64,000 bases of DNA. It comes from Litsea cubeba. Lineage: Eukaryota > Streptophyta > Magnoliopsida > Laurales > Lauraceae. Below are positions 10,834 to 23,599 of this stretch, one piece after another. The stretch is from assembly GCA_012931725.1 (NCBI GenBank), contig CM022944.1, positions 14,006,831 through 14,070,830 of the forward strand, read 5' to 3'. Position 1 is the first letter of the stretch. Each line of letters starts with the position of its first letter. The notes below the pieces were generated by a model. That model ran no database searches and was not told the DNA's origin. It was given only the letters and a program-made list of their open reading frames with translations. Made by a program: the position numbers and the translations under genes.

Positions 10834-11304
10834 GTATAGTCCTAAAACCCATGGGGAGAGAAAAATTGTAATATTTCCTATTTTTGTTGTACATCAGTAG
10901 TTCCTTTTTTTTTCAATCATTTTTATCTGAATCTAATCCCATGGCTTTGGTGGACAATTTGAAAACTTCTTTTGGAAGTCATTTTTATTTAGAAGATTGT
11001 TACATGGTTCCCATCTTGGTCACAATAATTATTGAGCTGCATCATAATTGTGCAAGGATGTTGGAATTTTGGTTGACAAACTACTTCCTATCAGATATCT
11101 TTATGTTCTCATATCTTTTGTCATATCAGTTGTGCTAGAGGAAGAATATCTGGAGTGTTTTTGTAATTGTGATTAATTTCTTGCATGTGTGTGTTTTTAA
11201 AAAAAATATGATGTTTGTTTCTTCTGTTAGTCATTGTACATTTTATCTGGCAACCATTCTGAAGTGTTATGTTGCTAATTATCTTCTTCACTTTCGATTG
11301 TTAG

Positions 11305-11878
11305 ATATTCAGACCCCACAAACACACCAAGGGGCAGAAGTCTGAAACCCGACTTACATAGACAGCAGCACATTGTGGAGAACAGGACTCATTCTTCTAG
11401 CAGTCCGATTCCAGAGCATTCTAGATTTCCAGACATTTCTTTTTCTCGAAGAAGTGAATATCATGGTTCATTTACTCCCACTGGGAGCACCTTATGTAGT
11501 CCTAGAGCATCTATAGAGCTTGAATTCAACCCAAGATCAAGGAGCCCAGGACCAGGTTTAAGAGGGCATGCTTTTCCAACGTCACCTTTGCATGCCCGAG
11601 TTAATGGTTTCAGTCCAGGGTCTTCTATGGAGAAGAATGAAGATGGGAGGACTGAGTGTCATCCTCTTCCACTCCCACCAGGTTCTCCTAATTCACTTAC
11701 ACCAATCCCACCAAGTTCTCCTAATTCACATACATCGATCCCATCGGGCTCTCCTAATTCACATACGTCAAGAAATAATGGGACAAATGAGAGCATGCCC
11801 GATCTCCGCTCAAGATGGAAGAAGGGAAGACTTCTTGGGAGGGGAGCATTTGGGCATGTTTTTGCTGGATTTAACTGG
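11305..11878 (+). pseudogene. YODA/MAPKKK-type kinase fragment
   Basis: An open exon of about 190 codons reads YSDPTNTPRGRSLKPDLHRQ, then a Ser/Pro-rich linker with PLPPGSPNS-type repeats, and ends WKKGRLLGRGAFGHVFAGFN at the donor CTG|gtataag. This is the N-terminal regulatory part and the first kinase strands (glycine-rich loop GRGAFG) of the plant MAPKKK3/YODA group, which act at the top of MAP kinase cascades. The catalytic lysine, HRD and DFG exons are absent. Three PNSLTPIPPSS / PNSHTSIPSGS-like units in a row look like a local duplication. The frame is open, but the next sequence belongs to another gene. Confidence 0.85.
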
Positions 11879-11945
11879 TATAAGCAATTCCTGTATCATT
11901 TTTATTCCCATAATATATGATATTTTTTATTTTCCTTTTTGCCAG

Positions 11946-12160
11946 AGGTAATGAGATTGTAGAGCCTAAATTAAGTCGTATGATTGCTAAGGTTGCTGAG
12001 GGTGGCTGGTTTCTGAAATCATCTCTCGTTGCAGGTAGAGATGGATTAACACACAACATGTTAGACAATATCCATTCTAATTGGAAACTGAAGGTGTGCA
12101 AGATAAAATGTAAAGGTGTTTGCACTGTTGACATGGCAAACGTGCATCAACAATTAGAGG
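11946..12160 (+). pseudogene. CRS2-associated factor (CRM domain) exon fragment
   Basis: After an acceptor at about 12033 the frame reads GRDGLTHNMLDNIHSNWK then VCKIKCKGVCTVDMANVHQQ, ending at TTAGAG|gtagag. This is the start of the first CRM domain of plant CAF1/CAF2-type proteins, which work with CRS2 in chloroplast group II intron splicing. The same frame is open upstream from 11946 (EIVEPKLSRMIAKVAEGGWF) after another acceptor; I do not recognise that part and it may be intron or a different gene. The usual next CRM block (GG.V..RGRNY) is missing. Confidence 0.7.
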
Positions 12161-12414
12161 TAGAGACCTTAAACATTATTCAGTCCTCTTTATCATTCAT
12201 TCTTTTGAGTATCTAGTTTTCAGATCTTCCATGATGCATTTATGTGCTTTTTCATTATCATATATGGGTAACATGGACATAGAGGAGGAAACTAGAGTTA
12301 TTGTAAATTATTCACGTATGATTTCTTCTTCCTCTTCTTCTTTTTAAAGGCCAATGGGCAGAAGGGTTTATGGCAGTTGCTGCAATTGGTGCAACAAATG
12401 TTGGATCCATTGAA

Positions 12415-13166
12415 GTTCGGTGACCTTCTTTCCATATGCTTAGTTTATTATAATTCATGCATTTGTATCATCGCCATTTAAGTTTGATTGTTGTAAAGCA
12501 TTGTTAAAAGGTTATATAAAAGGCACATATTTATCAATTTCTGTGCCCCTACCATATCCATGGTGTGCCCATCATCTTGTCCATCTTCAATATGATATTG
12601 AAGGTTGTAGAACATTATCCATGGTCTGGCCCGTCTTATCCATCTTTTATATGACATTGAAGATTGTAGAACACAAAAATTAACTTTACATACCCTTCAT
12701 GTCGTCTAATTCTCCTGAATCTATAATCCATGACATGGAGGATGAGGAATGAGACATCATTAGCATATGCAAGTTTAGATGTACATCTATGCTCTATACT
12801 GGTTAGGCTATTAAGCTATAATGGTAGCCAACTGGCTAGGAACACGGATCTCATGGTCTTGGATCTAGTGAAACATTACTAGACATGGTATCAGTATTGT
12901 CTCCTCCTCAGTTGCTAGCAAGCTTTAGTTAACTTTAGGCAGAGGTGAGATGAAAATCCCAATCCGTTTCTATATTATGCCTCCTCTTCCTTCGGAGGAT
13001 ACACTTGAATTTGTTCTTCTCTTGCATTGGCTCCTACTCTGACCTGATCCATTATTGCTTCTCTTACATGGGCTGATATTACCTAAGGTAAGTACAGTGC
13101 TTGTTGGATCATAACCTTATAGATCCTCTATATTATGTAAAGAACTTAATTAGCCAACTTAGGGCT
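12415..13166. other. PSD intron sequence 5' of the chromovirus
   Basis: Non-coding sequence between the first PSD exon and the target duplication AATTA at 13167-13171. The matching other side of the intron is 23605-23964. Confidence 0.6.
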
Positions 13167-13171
13167 AATTA

Positions 13172-15962
13172 TGTCACGCCCCCAAAACGTAAACCGGGGT
13201 TATGCGTGAGATTAGGGCTAATTAAAAATTTTCAAACTTAATTAAATATAACTTAGCCCCAATCATGTCCCAATTGGATCGAAGACCGCTGTGAGGTGTA
13301 AACATTTCCTCAAATCCATATAACAAATAGCGGAAGCTTATAATTACAAATGGTATCTTAAAAGAGTATAGTTCGAGCTAATACTGAATAATATAACTAG
13401 AGTTCAAGTTTGAGACTGTTAACAAAAGTATTAATTACAACCAAAAGATAAAAGAACCAAAAGATAAAACTAAACAGATATATCATTAAGGCACTCGTTC
13501 ACGGGGTCATCACGGCTAAACAATGCCATCCGTACTATACTCTACGGAGTCATTAGGCTGATCTGCCTGAACTTCCTCCATCGTTTCCTCCTCTGCGTAA
13601 AAGTAAGGCTCGGTACCTATGCACCAAGAGTAATATCATCAGACACGACGGTCGGCAAGTAATGTATGTAAAACATCAATAGATATGTAAGAAGAATCAG
13701 ATTTAGACAATACGATAAATAAAATCAGTAGAAATGCATAGCATTCAGAAGTAGTAATGCATAGCATTCGAATCATAAACAGACTAATAAGACATCTAAC
13801 AAAAAGGCAGATCACAAAAGCTAATGCACCACGGATAGTTTCACATGACCCTCCATACTCAACATGAGAGTTTGTGGTAGAGTGGCACGGGATAAAACCC
13901 CGGCAAGCAATCATCAAAATGATACCCTTAAAAACAAAAATAAACAAACAATCTTCAAAACGGGTATCTAATATGATGGTGTACATCCATCTAATAAGAA
14001 AAAGTCGTACTGCGCAGACGTTCCAGCCAAAGTCCTCACACAAATGGTGCCCCAATTTGTGTTGGGCGTTTACAGCTAAGTGATGCCTGACACAAGAGTC
14101 CTATACATACAATAGTGAGGGACTAGACTTTCTTATGTGAACAAGATTCGTCAATCATCATAGAGAAACTACTTTTCCATCATCAATCAAAATCAAAATA
14201 TCAAACTTCTTCAAAACAAACTTCTTCAATTCATTATCATCATAAGTAGTTCTCAACATGCTTTACAATCAAAGCCGTCTAGTCACAACACTTACATCAA
14301 ACTTCAGAACAAAACGGAACATCAAAAGTGATCCTAATTCATCATCTAAGTTCATCATATGATCCCAAACAAAACAAAACAAACGAAGCTAATGAACATG
14401 TACATCACATGTAGACAGTACCAGACAGTACTATTCGGAATCATAAACGATAGACAATCCAATCTTAAGTACAAATGTTAATCCCGAAGCATCATACATT
14501 CCTACTCAGTCAACGAAAGGATTAAGGTTAAAGATACTCAGATGAATATTCTTCATGCATAGATTTAAAGAGAGTATCCCGTTGTCCCGTACCGTTCTAG
14601 ATTGAATAAAAATGGATTCCAATGCAACCGGAATAACCATGAGGAATCTTCTGCTCAAAACACTCCTCATACATAATCAAATGAGTCTAAAAAGGTAGCC
14701 AATGTTCCATACAAGTTCAATAGAAAAAAGAGGTCAAAAGAGTCCTTCAAAAGGTCCTCAATAGTTGTCCCGGTCGACCTAGTACAGCCCGGGTCGACCT
14801 GCATTAGTGTGCATAAATTGTGAGCAGTAAAATGGTCAGGCTTCAGCGAACCTGTCCATGTGTCTTCGGTCGACCTACCCCTTGTTTCGGTCGACCGAAG
14901 ACACTGTGGAAACATATTTCAGTTTCTGTTCCTGCAGTGAATTGGGTCCAATTCATTCCCTTTCTTCTTGAACCTGATATACAACCATATCAAGTATAAA
15001 AACCAGTCCATTCTAATTCTATTCATCTATCTAATCAAATCATCAATTTCATAATTCAATTCATTAATCAAATACACATAATTATCATGTTTTCAAATCT
15101 AAATCTTCAATTGAGCAAAGGTCATCTAAATCATCAATTAATCATCGAATCAAAAGAGAAACAAACATATCAGACATGATATATAAATTACTTGCCCTGA
15201 TGAAGAGCTAAATGAAAATCCAAGAGAAATTGGGGGAAAATCTCTTTTAAGCTCAAAGGTGAAGAAATCAACTCTCAAACCCAAATCACTCCTACAAATG
15301 CATGCCAAGGGTTGAGGTGAGTCTCCTTAATTCATTTCTAACCAAAAGGAAAAGGATGTACTAATTCTACAAGTCTTGAGAACCTACCTTAGAGTTGTTG
15401 GCGGATGAAAAGCTTAGAAAAGGGGATATTAGTGATCATAGAAGCTTGGGGAAGATGATTGGAAGCTTCACCGGCGATGACGGAGCTCCGTGAAGGTGTT
15501 GGTAGTGAAGAGGTAGTGAAGAAGAAGAAGAAGTGAATAGTGGTGAAATGGTGGTAGATGAAGAAGTGAGTTATCCGGATGATGAGTGTAGTATATAATA
15601 GAGATGAGTGAATGTATGGTTAGAATAAGATAAGTATGGAAAATATGGGTTTGATCCTTAATGCTAATTTGAGGTTCTTCGACACGTCGGATTGCAACGC
15701 GACTGAAGGCAAATGTTCATGAAATGACCCGATCTATCCGATGCACCCAAATTCACAAAAACTCAAAATTTTGATAAAACCCCTGAAAACTCCCAAAATT
15801 GCAAACCACCCCCTTACTGTACCCAAACGATCTCGGACTCGCGCGAGACTTCGTACGCGTGATCCATACGATAAACTCGACTCGCTAAGACTCTAAGCAA
15901 ACTTACTAACTAATCAAACAATTAATTAAAATTAACAATGGGTTAAGGGACGGGACGTTACA
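13172..15962 (-). repeat. 3' LTR of the chromovirus
   Basis: This 2,791-bp LTR reads TGTCACGCCCCCAAAACG... at its plus-strand left edge and ends GACGTTACA, i.e. TGTAACGTCC...GTGACA on the element's own strand. It contains the paired motif CGGTCGACCTA.../GGTCGACCGAAG near 14770-14900. It is about 60 bp longer than its partner; one extra block lies near 13740-13820. Confidence 0.93.
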
Positions 15963-15980
15963 TACTCCCCCCCTTAGGAT
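15963..15980 (-). other. Polypurine tract of the chromovirus
   Basis: On the minus strand, ATCCTAAGGGGGGGAGTA lies directly before the 3' LTR. It is the expected plus-strand primer of reverse transcription. Confidence 0.85.
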
Positions 15981-16016
15981 ATTTGGTCCTCCAAATCACT
16001 AACACACTTCTGGTAA

Positions 16017-17531
16017 TTATTGTACTTCTGTCAATATCTGTGGATATTTCTCCTGAATCTGATCTCTGAGTTCCCAAGTTACTTCACTCGGACTATGGTG
16101 CTCCCACTGTACTTTGACCTAATGAATAGTCCTATTCCTTAAAACATGTTCCTTTGTATCAATGATCTTCTTCGATTTCTCCACAAATGTGACGTCTTGC
16201 TGAACATCTAAAGGTTCATGATGTAGTGCATGTGAAGGGTCTGGAATGTACTTCCTCAACATAGAGATATGAAAAACCTTGTGAACTCCTGCTAACTCTG
16301 CTGGTAGTATCAATCGGTATGCTACTTCACCAACGCGCATATCAATCTCAAACGGTCCTATGTATCTCCGAGCCAATTTCCCTTTCTGACCGAATCTCAT
16401 AGTTCCTCTAGTTGGTGAGACCTTGAGAAACACTTTATCTCCAACCTGGAATGGCAAATCTCTTCTCTTCGGGTCTGCGTAGCTCTTTTGTCGGTCTCTT
16501 GAAATCTTCAGTCTGTCAATGATTTGTTTCACTTTCTCACTGGTATCACTGACGATCGAAGGTCCATGAAAACTCCGAACACCAATTTCTTCCCAACAAA
16601 TAGGAGTCTTGCACTGTCGTCCATACAGTGCCTCAAATAGTGCCATTCCGATACTGGAATGATAACTATTGTTGTAGGTGAACTCACACAAAGGAAGACT
16701 CTTCTCCCAGTCTTTTCCAAAATCGAGAACACAAGCCCGCAACATATCCTCCATAGTCTGATTGGTCCTCTCAGTCTGTCCATCCATCTGCGGGTGATAT
16801 GCAGTGCTGAAATTCAAGGTAGTGCCTAAAGCTGCTTGCAAACTAACCCAAAATCTGCCCACAAACCTCATGTCTCTGTCTGAAACAATGGAATCTAGAA
16901 TTCCATGCAATCTAACGATGTTCTCGATGTACTTGTATGCCAAAATATCCATGGATCCTTTCATTCTCATCGGAATGAAGTGTGCTGACTTAGTGAGTCT
17001 GTCAACAATCACCTAGATACTATCACTGTCTCTCGTGGGTGGTAATCCTGCCACAAAGTCCATGGTGATGTGCTCCCACTTCCATTCTGGTATCTTCAAG
17101 GGCTGAAGTAATCCTGGAGGCTTTTGATGTTCAACCTTCACTTGCTGACACACTAGACATCTCGAGACAAATTCTGCAATGTCCTTTTTCATGTTATTCC
17201 ACCAGTAAAAACTCCTCAAGTTCTGATACATTTTGGTGCTCCCAGGGTGAATAGCATAACGAGAATGGTGTGCTTCAACCATAATCTCGTTTCTCAAATC
17301 ATGAACACCTGGTACACATAATCTGTCCTGGCAATACAACACTCCATTTATGAGTCTGAATTCTGTTCTATCTGCTATGTTGTCTTTGATTCTGACTAAC
17401 TCTGGATCCTCTCTCTGACTGTCCTTGATTCTAATAAGAATCTCTGGTTCCCAAGTAAGCATGTTGGCAACCATAATTCTCTCACTCTGAGGCTGAAATT
17501 CTATAGTCATATCTCTGAATAATTCGGTCAA
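16017..17531 (-). pseudogene. Chromovirus integrase with chromodomain
   Basis: The minus-strand frames 17531-17013 and 17012-16119 carry the HHCC zinc-binding part (HHSRYAIHPGSTKMYQNL ... CLVCQQVK) and the catalytic core: D in MDFVAGLP, D in VSDRDMRF, E in DGQTERTNQ. They continue with the GPFEI...YRLILP..L..VHKVFHISML module. After a stop at about 16116 the frame goes on with VQWEHHSPSEVTWELRDQIQ, a chromodomain-type tail that targets integration in related elements. A stop after RDSDSI splits the core from the zinc domain. At least two stops make it non-functional as one protein. Confidence 0.9.
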
Positions 17532-17559
17532 AAACCACTCTATTTGTAAACATCCGGTA

Positions 17560-18009
17560 ATTCGCCGTCTTCCTGCTCAATGCATCTGCTACTACATTAT
17601 CTTTCCCGGGATGATACTTTATCGGAAAATCGTAGTCCTTGATATACTCCAGCCATCTAGTCTGCCTCATGTTAAGATCCTTCTATCCAAACAGGTACTG
17701 AAGACTCCTGTGATCCGAGTGAACCTCGAATTTCTCTCCATACAGGTAGTGTCTCCACATTTTAAGTGCCATAACTACTGCTGCAAGTTCTAAATCATGG
17801 GTAGCGTATTTCTTTTCTTGCTCTTTCAACTGTCTGGAGCCATAAGCCACTACTTTCCCTTCCTGCATAAGAACGCATCCCAATCCAATGCCTGAAGCAT
17901 CAGTAAAACTCACAAACCCTCCATTTCCCGTAGGTAAGGTAAGGATAGGAGCTGTAGTCAATCTGGTCTTCAACTCCTGAAAATTCTCTTCGCACTTGTC
18001 TGACCACAC
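17560..18009 (-). pseudogene. Chromovirus RNase H
   Basis: The minus strand reads DASGIGLGCVLMQEGKVVAY ... THDLELAAVVMALKMWRHYL ... VHSDHRSLQYLF, a stop, then RWLEYIKDYDFPIKYHPGKD and NVVADALSRK. These are the Asp, Glu and Asp signatures of Ty3/gypsy RNase H followed by the linker to integrase. The stop at about 17683 and a frame change to the RT upstream break it. Confidence 0.9.
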
Positions 18010-19430
18010 AAACGGAACATCCTTGTCAATTTGGTCAATGGGGCTGCTATATTGGAGAATCCCTTCACAAATCTTCTATAATATCCTGCCAAGCCCAGAA
18101 AACTTCTAATATCTGACACTGACTTCGGACTCTGCCAACTGACTACTGCCTCAATCTTCGCTGGATCTACTGATAAACCTTCTCTAGAGATGATATGTCC
18201 CAAAAATGACACTTGTTCAAGCCAAAATTCACACTTACACAGCTTGGCATAAAGTTGATTTTCTCTCAAAATTTGCAATGAACTCCTTAAATAATCTACA
18301 TGTTCATCTCTGGACTTCGAATAGACTAGAACATCGTCTATGAAAATGACTATGAACCGATCTAAGTATGGTGCAAAGATCTTGTTTATCAAAGCCATGA
18401 ATACTCCCGGTGCGTTGGTCAGTCCAAATGGCATAACCAAGAATTCATAATGTCCGTATCTGGTCCTGAAGACTGTCTTCTACAAATCTTGCTCTCTAAC
18501 ACGTATCTGATGGTAGCCTGATCTCAAGTCTATCTTCGAGAAGTACTGTGCACCTTGCAATTGATCAAATAACTCGTCTATCTTTGGTAAAGGGTACTTA
18601 TTCTTGATCGTAACCTGATTCAGCTGCCTGTAATCTATGCACATACGCATTGTACCATCCTTCTTCTTCACAAACAACACCGGTGCACCCCATGGTGATA
18701 CACTCGGTCTCACAAATCCCTTGTCCAAGAGATCTTGCAACTGAGCTTTCAGCTCTCTTAACTCTACTGGAGCCATACGGTAAGGAGCTTTTGATATCGG
18801 TGCTGTCCCTGGTACAAGCTCAATCGTGAAATCAATTTCTCGAACCGGTGGTAATCCAGGTATTTCTTCTGGAAAGACATCTGGGAATTCACACACAACT
18901 GGAATATCTTCCACCACTTTGGACAATTTGTCCTCCGCGATAAATGCCATATAACCCTCACAACCACTCCTAATCAATCCATCTGCCTTCAAGGCGGAAA
19001 TTATTCTAGTGGACATGGGTCTCCGCTCTCCAACAATCTCCACACTGTCTGCCAACACTTGCAATCTGATTGTCTTGTTGAAGCAATCCATCACTGCTCT
19101 ATAGGTGGATAACCAATCCATACCCAAAATCACATCAAAATGTTTCATCCCAAGAATTATTAAGTTTGCAGATAGAACAAAGTTCTCCACCTGCACTTTA
19201 CATGCTAGATAATAGGATTCACACTGCACAGTTTTCCCTAAGGGAGTACTGACGAAGAGAATATAATGCAATGGAGCTATATCTCCTACCAAGCATGCAG
19301 CAAAGATAGGTGAAACAAAAGAGTGTGTGGAACCAGAATCAAATAAGACTCTAGTAGGTACATCTGAAATAAAGAGTGTACCTTCCACAACTCCTCGAAC
19401 TTCCTCACCTTCCTGCTAATCCAAGGCAAA
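17970..19430 (-). pseudogene. Chromovirus protease and reverse transcriptase
   Basis: Minus strand. The retropepsin motif LFDSGSTHSFVSP is followed by GMDWLSTYRA, then RT blocks APYRMAPVELRELKAQLQDL, DYRQLNQVTIKNKYPLPKID, KIDLRSGYHQIRV, a stop at 18480, then YGHYEFLVMPFGLTNAP and the catalytic IFIDDVLVYS, and SFLGLAGYYRRF. Order and motifs are those of a Ty3/gypsy chromovirus. Besides the stop at 18480, a stop (LD-stop-QEGEEV) lies before the protease and a frame change follows at about 17990. Confidence 0.92.
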
Positions 19431-19439
19431 AAGTTGGCC

Positions 19440-20719
19440 ACACTGATGAGGCATCTGCTGTCCCTGCTGTCTGTACTGTTGACCCTAAGGTCTCTGTTGT
19501 CCCTGGGGCCTCTGATGTCCCCTGCCTTGTGGTGGTGCCGAAAGTCTAGGCTGTTGTTGCTGCTGTGCCTGCCTCCAAGGCTGTGCTGCTAATGGTGGTC
19601 GAAGAGGAGCTGCGTTCCTCACACCTTGTCCGGTCTTCTTCGGGCACTCCTTAACCTGATGGCCCATCACACCACACTCAAAGCAACCTCCTATGATCCA
19701 TCTACACTCTGCTGTCAGGTGGTTCCTACGACAATGATCACAACAAATTCCTATTGTTGGACCTACCCTAAGTTTCTTGGCTTGCTGCTGGTATTGCTGC
19801 TGTGGACGCTGGTGCTGATACGATTGCTGTGGACGTTGGTGCTGATACTGACCTGAACTTTGACTCCTAAACAGATTTTGTGCCTGTTGAAGCCGCTGGT
19901 TATAAAGAATTTTGTGCCGGATAGACTCTTCAGCCCAATATGCACGTTTCAGATTTTCTGCAAAAGTAGGCAATACAACCGATGTTACCTCCATCTTAAT
20001 GTCAGGCCTCAATCCCCGAACAATTCTCATAATTTTATCTTCTTCGGTCCATACTAAGGCTGGTGCAAACCTAGACAGGTTAGTGAATCGCTGCTCATAG
20101 GTCTGAACAGTATCTTCTCCTTGTAACATGGTTTCAAACTCCACAATTTTCTGAGCTTGGATATGTGGTGGAATGTATTTGGTACGAAATTCTTTCTGAA
20201 ATGCTTCCCAAGCATTGGCATCATCGATTGTATCATAAGGTGTCTTTACTGATTTCCACCATATCTCCGCTACACCCCTGAACATATAGGCTGATAACTG
20301 TACTTGCTCCTGACCTGTACACTGAAAAACATGAAAAATCTTTTCCATCTGTACTATCCATTCATCTGCATCGAGGGGATCTTCGTTTCCATAAAGACTG
20401 GTGGGTTTCTCTTCTTGAACTTATCATACATATCATTCGGATCTGTAACTCGAGCTGGCATTACTACCTGAGCTGGTGGTGTTGGCCTCTGTAAAACTTG
20501 AAGCATCTGTGCCTGGAAAGTAGCCTGATCTTCTTGCTGTTTTGTCTGACTTTCTTTCTGCTGAGTCTGATTCAAAGTTTGTGCTTCTTGTGAAGTCACA
20601 ATTGCTTGCATGAGCTTGTTAAATTTGTCCTCAAAAGAGTCACTAGCACTAGCATTGGCATTACTGTTACCATGTTTGCCACTATTATTAGAGCGCATAT
20701 TACGGCCAGCCATCCTCAA
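19440..20719 (-). pseudogene. Chromovirus gag
   Basis: The minus strand starts at MRMAGRNMRSNNSGK (20719) with a Gln-rich coiled stretch, shifts frame near 20393 (…RNPPVF), and continues with the capsid region AEIWWKSVKTPYD ... FQKEFRTKYIPPHIQAQKIV ... MRIVRGLRPDIKMEVTS. A zinc knuckle CFECGVMGHQVKECPKK follows, then a Gln/Pro-rich tail and a stop. The protein would package the element RNA. One frameshift and a terminal stop separate it from pol. Confidence 0.9.
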
Positions 20720-20854
20720 ACATAAGAAACATTAATCCTATGGGACTCAATCTAACAATCAAACTATACAATCTACAAAAGCTAAGATACCCAAAAAGAA
20801 AACCAATCCTCACACGTCTTAGTTTCTACTTATTTTAAATCTAGAAACAGTAAT

Positions 20855-20866
20855 GCTCAGATACCA
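20855..20866 (-). other. Primer binding site (initiator Met tRNA type)
   Basis: The minus strand TGGTATCTGAGC lies 3-4 bp after the 5' LTR. It differs by one base from the usual TGGTATCAGAGC complement of initiator Met tRNA used by many plant elements. Confidence 0.75.
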
Positions 20867-20869
20867 ACT

Positions 20870-23599
20870 TGTCACGCCCCCAAAACGTAAACCGGGGTTA
20901 TGCGTGAGATTAGGGCTAATTAAAAAATTTTCAAACTTAATTAAATATAACTTAGCCCCAATCATGTCCCAATTGGATCGAAGACCGCTGTGAGGTGTAA
21001 ACATTTCCTCAAATACATATAACAAATAGCGGAAGCTTATAATTACAAATGGTATCTTAAAAGAGTATCGTTCGAGCAAATACTGAATAATATAACTAGA
21101 GTTCAAGTTTGAGACTGTTAACAAAAGTATTAATTACAACCAAAAGATAAAAGAACCAAAAGATAAAACTAAACAGATATATCATTAAGGCACTCGTGTA
21201 CGGGGTCATCACGGCTAAACAATGCCGTCTGTACCATACTCTACGGAGTCATTAGGCTGATCTGCCTGAACTTCCTCCATCGTTTCCTCCTCTCCGTAAA
21301 AGTAAGGCTTGGTACCTATGCACCAAGAGTAATATCATCAGACACGACGGTCGGCAAGTAATGTATATAAAACATCAATAGATATGTAAGACGAATCAGA
21401 TTTAGACAATACGATAAATAAAATCAGTAGAAATGCATAACATTTAGAAGTAGTAATGCTAATGCACCACGGATAGTTTCACATGACCCTCCATACTCAA
21501 CATGAGAGTTTGTGGTAGAGTGGCACGGGATAAAACCCCGGCAAGCAATCATCAAAATGATACCCTTAAAAACAAAAATAAACAAACAATCTTCAAAACG
21601 GGTATCCAATATGATGGTGTACATCCTTCTAATAAGAAAAAGTCGTACTGCGCAGACGTTCCAGCCAAAGTCCTCACACAAATGGTGCCCCAATTTGTGT
21701 TGGGCGTTTACAGCTAAGTGATGCCTGACACAAGAGTCCTATACATACAATAGTGAGGGACTAGTCTTTCTTGTGTGAACAAGATTCGTCAATCATCATA
21801 GAGAAACTACTTTTCCATCATCAATCAAAATCAAAATATCAAACTTCTTCAAAACAATCTTCTTCAATTCATTATCATCATAAGTAGTTCTCAACATGCT
21901 TTACAATCAAAGCCGTCTAGTCACAACACTTACATCAAACTTCAGAACAAAACGGAACATCAAAAGGGATCCTAATTCATCATCTAAGTTCATCATATGA
22001 TCCCAAACAAAACAAAACAAATGAAGCTAATGAACATGTACATCACATGTAGACAGTACCAGACGGTACTATTCGGAATCATAAGCGATAGACAATCCAA
22101 TCCTAAGTACAAATGTTAATCCCGAAGCATCATACATTCCTACTCAGTCAATGAAAGGATTAAGGTTCAAGATACTCAGATGAATATTCTTCGTGCATAG
22201 ATTTAAAGAGAGTATCCCGTTGTCCCGTACCATTCATGATTGAATAAAAAGGGATTCCAATGCAACCGGAATAACCATGAGGAATCTTCTGCTCAAAATA
22301 CTCCTCATACATAGTCAAATGAGTCCAAAAAGGTAGCCAAGGTTCCATACAAGTCCAATAGAAAAAGTGGTCAAAAGAGTCCTTCAAAAGGTCCTCAATA
22401 GTTGTCCCGGTCGACCTAGTACAGCCCGGGTCGACCTAAATTAGTGTGCATAAATTGTGAACAGTAAAATGGTCAGGCTTCAGCGAACCTGTCCATGTGT
22501 CTTCGGTCGACCTAGCCCTTGTTTTGGTCGACCGAAGACACTGCGGAAACATATTTCAGTTTCTGTTCCTGCAGTGAATTGGGTCCAATTCATTCCCTTT
22601 CTTCTTGAACCTGATATACAACCATATTAAGTATAAAAACCAGTCCATTCTAATTCTATTCATCTATTTAATCAAATCATCAATTTCATAATTCAATTCA
22701 TTAATCAAATACACATAATTATCATGTTGTCAAATCTAAATCTTCAATTGAGCAAAGGTCATCTAAATCATCAATTAATCATCTAATCAAAAGAGAAACA
22801 AACATATCAGACATGATATATAAATTACTTGCCTTGATGAAGAGCTAAATGAAAATCCAAGAGAAATTTGGGGAAAATCTCTTTTAAGCTCAAAGGTGAA
22901 GAAATCAACTCTCAAACCCAAATCACTCCTACAAATGCATGCCAAGGGTTGAGGTGAGTCTCCTTAATTCATTTCTAACCAAAAGGAAAAGGATGTACTA
23001 ATTCTACAAGTCTTGAGAACCTACCTTAGAGTTGTTGGTGGATGAAAAGCTTAGAAAAGGGGATATTAGTGATCATAGAAGCTTGGGGAAGATGATTGGA
23101 AGCTTCACCGGCGATGACGGAGCGCCGGGAAGGTGTCGGTAGTGAAGAGGTAGTGAAGAAGAAGAAGAAGTGAATAGTGGTGAAATGGTGGTAGATGAAG
23201 AAGTGAGTTATCCGGATGATGAGTGTAGTATATAATAGAGATGAGTGAATGTATGGTTAGAATAAGATAAGTATGGAAAATATGGGTTTGGTCCTTAATG
23301 CTAATTTGAGGTTCTTCGACACGTCGGATTGCAACGCGACTGAAGGCAAATGTTCATGAAATGACCCGATCTATCCGATGCACCCAAATTCACAAAAACT
23401 CAAAATTTTGATAAAACCCCTGAAAACTCCCCAAATTGCAAACCACCCCCTTACTGTACCCAAACGATCTCGGACTCGCACGAGACTTCGTACGCGTGAT
23501 CCATACGATAAACCCGACTTGCTAAGACTCTAAGCAAACTTACTAACTAATCAAACAATTAATTAAAATTAAAGATGGGTTAAGGGACGGGATGTTACA
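20870..23599 (-). repeat. 5' LTR of the chromovirus
   Basis: A 2,730-bp LTR nearly identical to 13172-15962 apart from a ~60-bp gap and scattered changes. Ends TGTCACGCC and GATGTTACA on the plus strand. Confidence 0.93.

Larger units (their letters stand above)
13172..23599 (-). mobile_element. Ty3/gypsy chromovirus (Tekay/Del-type), 10.4 kb, degenerate
   Basis: It has two long LTRs (13172-15962 and 20870-23599) and the 5-bp target duplication AATTA (13167-13171, 23600-23604). On the minus strand come a primer site like initiator Met tRNA (20855-20866), gag, protease, RT, RNase H, integrase, a chromodomain-like C-terminus and a G-rich polypurine tract next to the 3' LTR. The chromodomain and Met primer place it in the chromoviruses, most like Tekay/Del. 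Coding frames contain several stops and frameshifts, so it is non-autonomous now. The LTRs differ by only a few percent by eye. It is inserted in the PSD intron. Confidence 0.93.

Noticed and set aside
13639..14083. 138- and 69-codon frames repeated at 21424-21721
   Set aside because: They lie inside the two LTRs of the chromovirus and occur in both copies; no protein signature.
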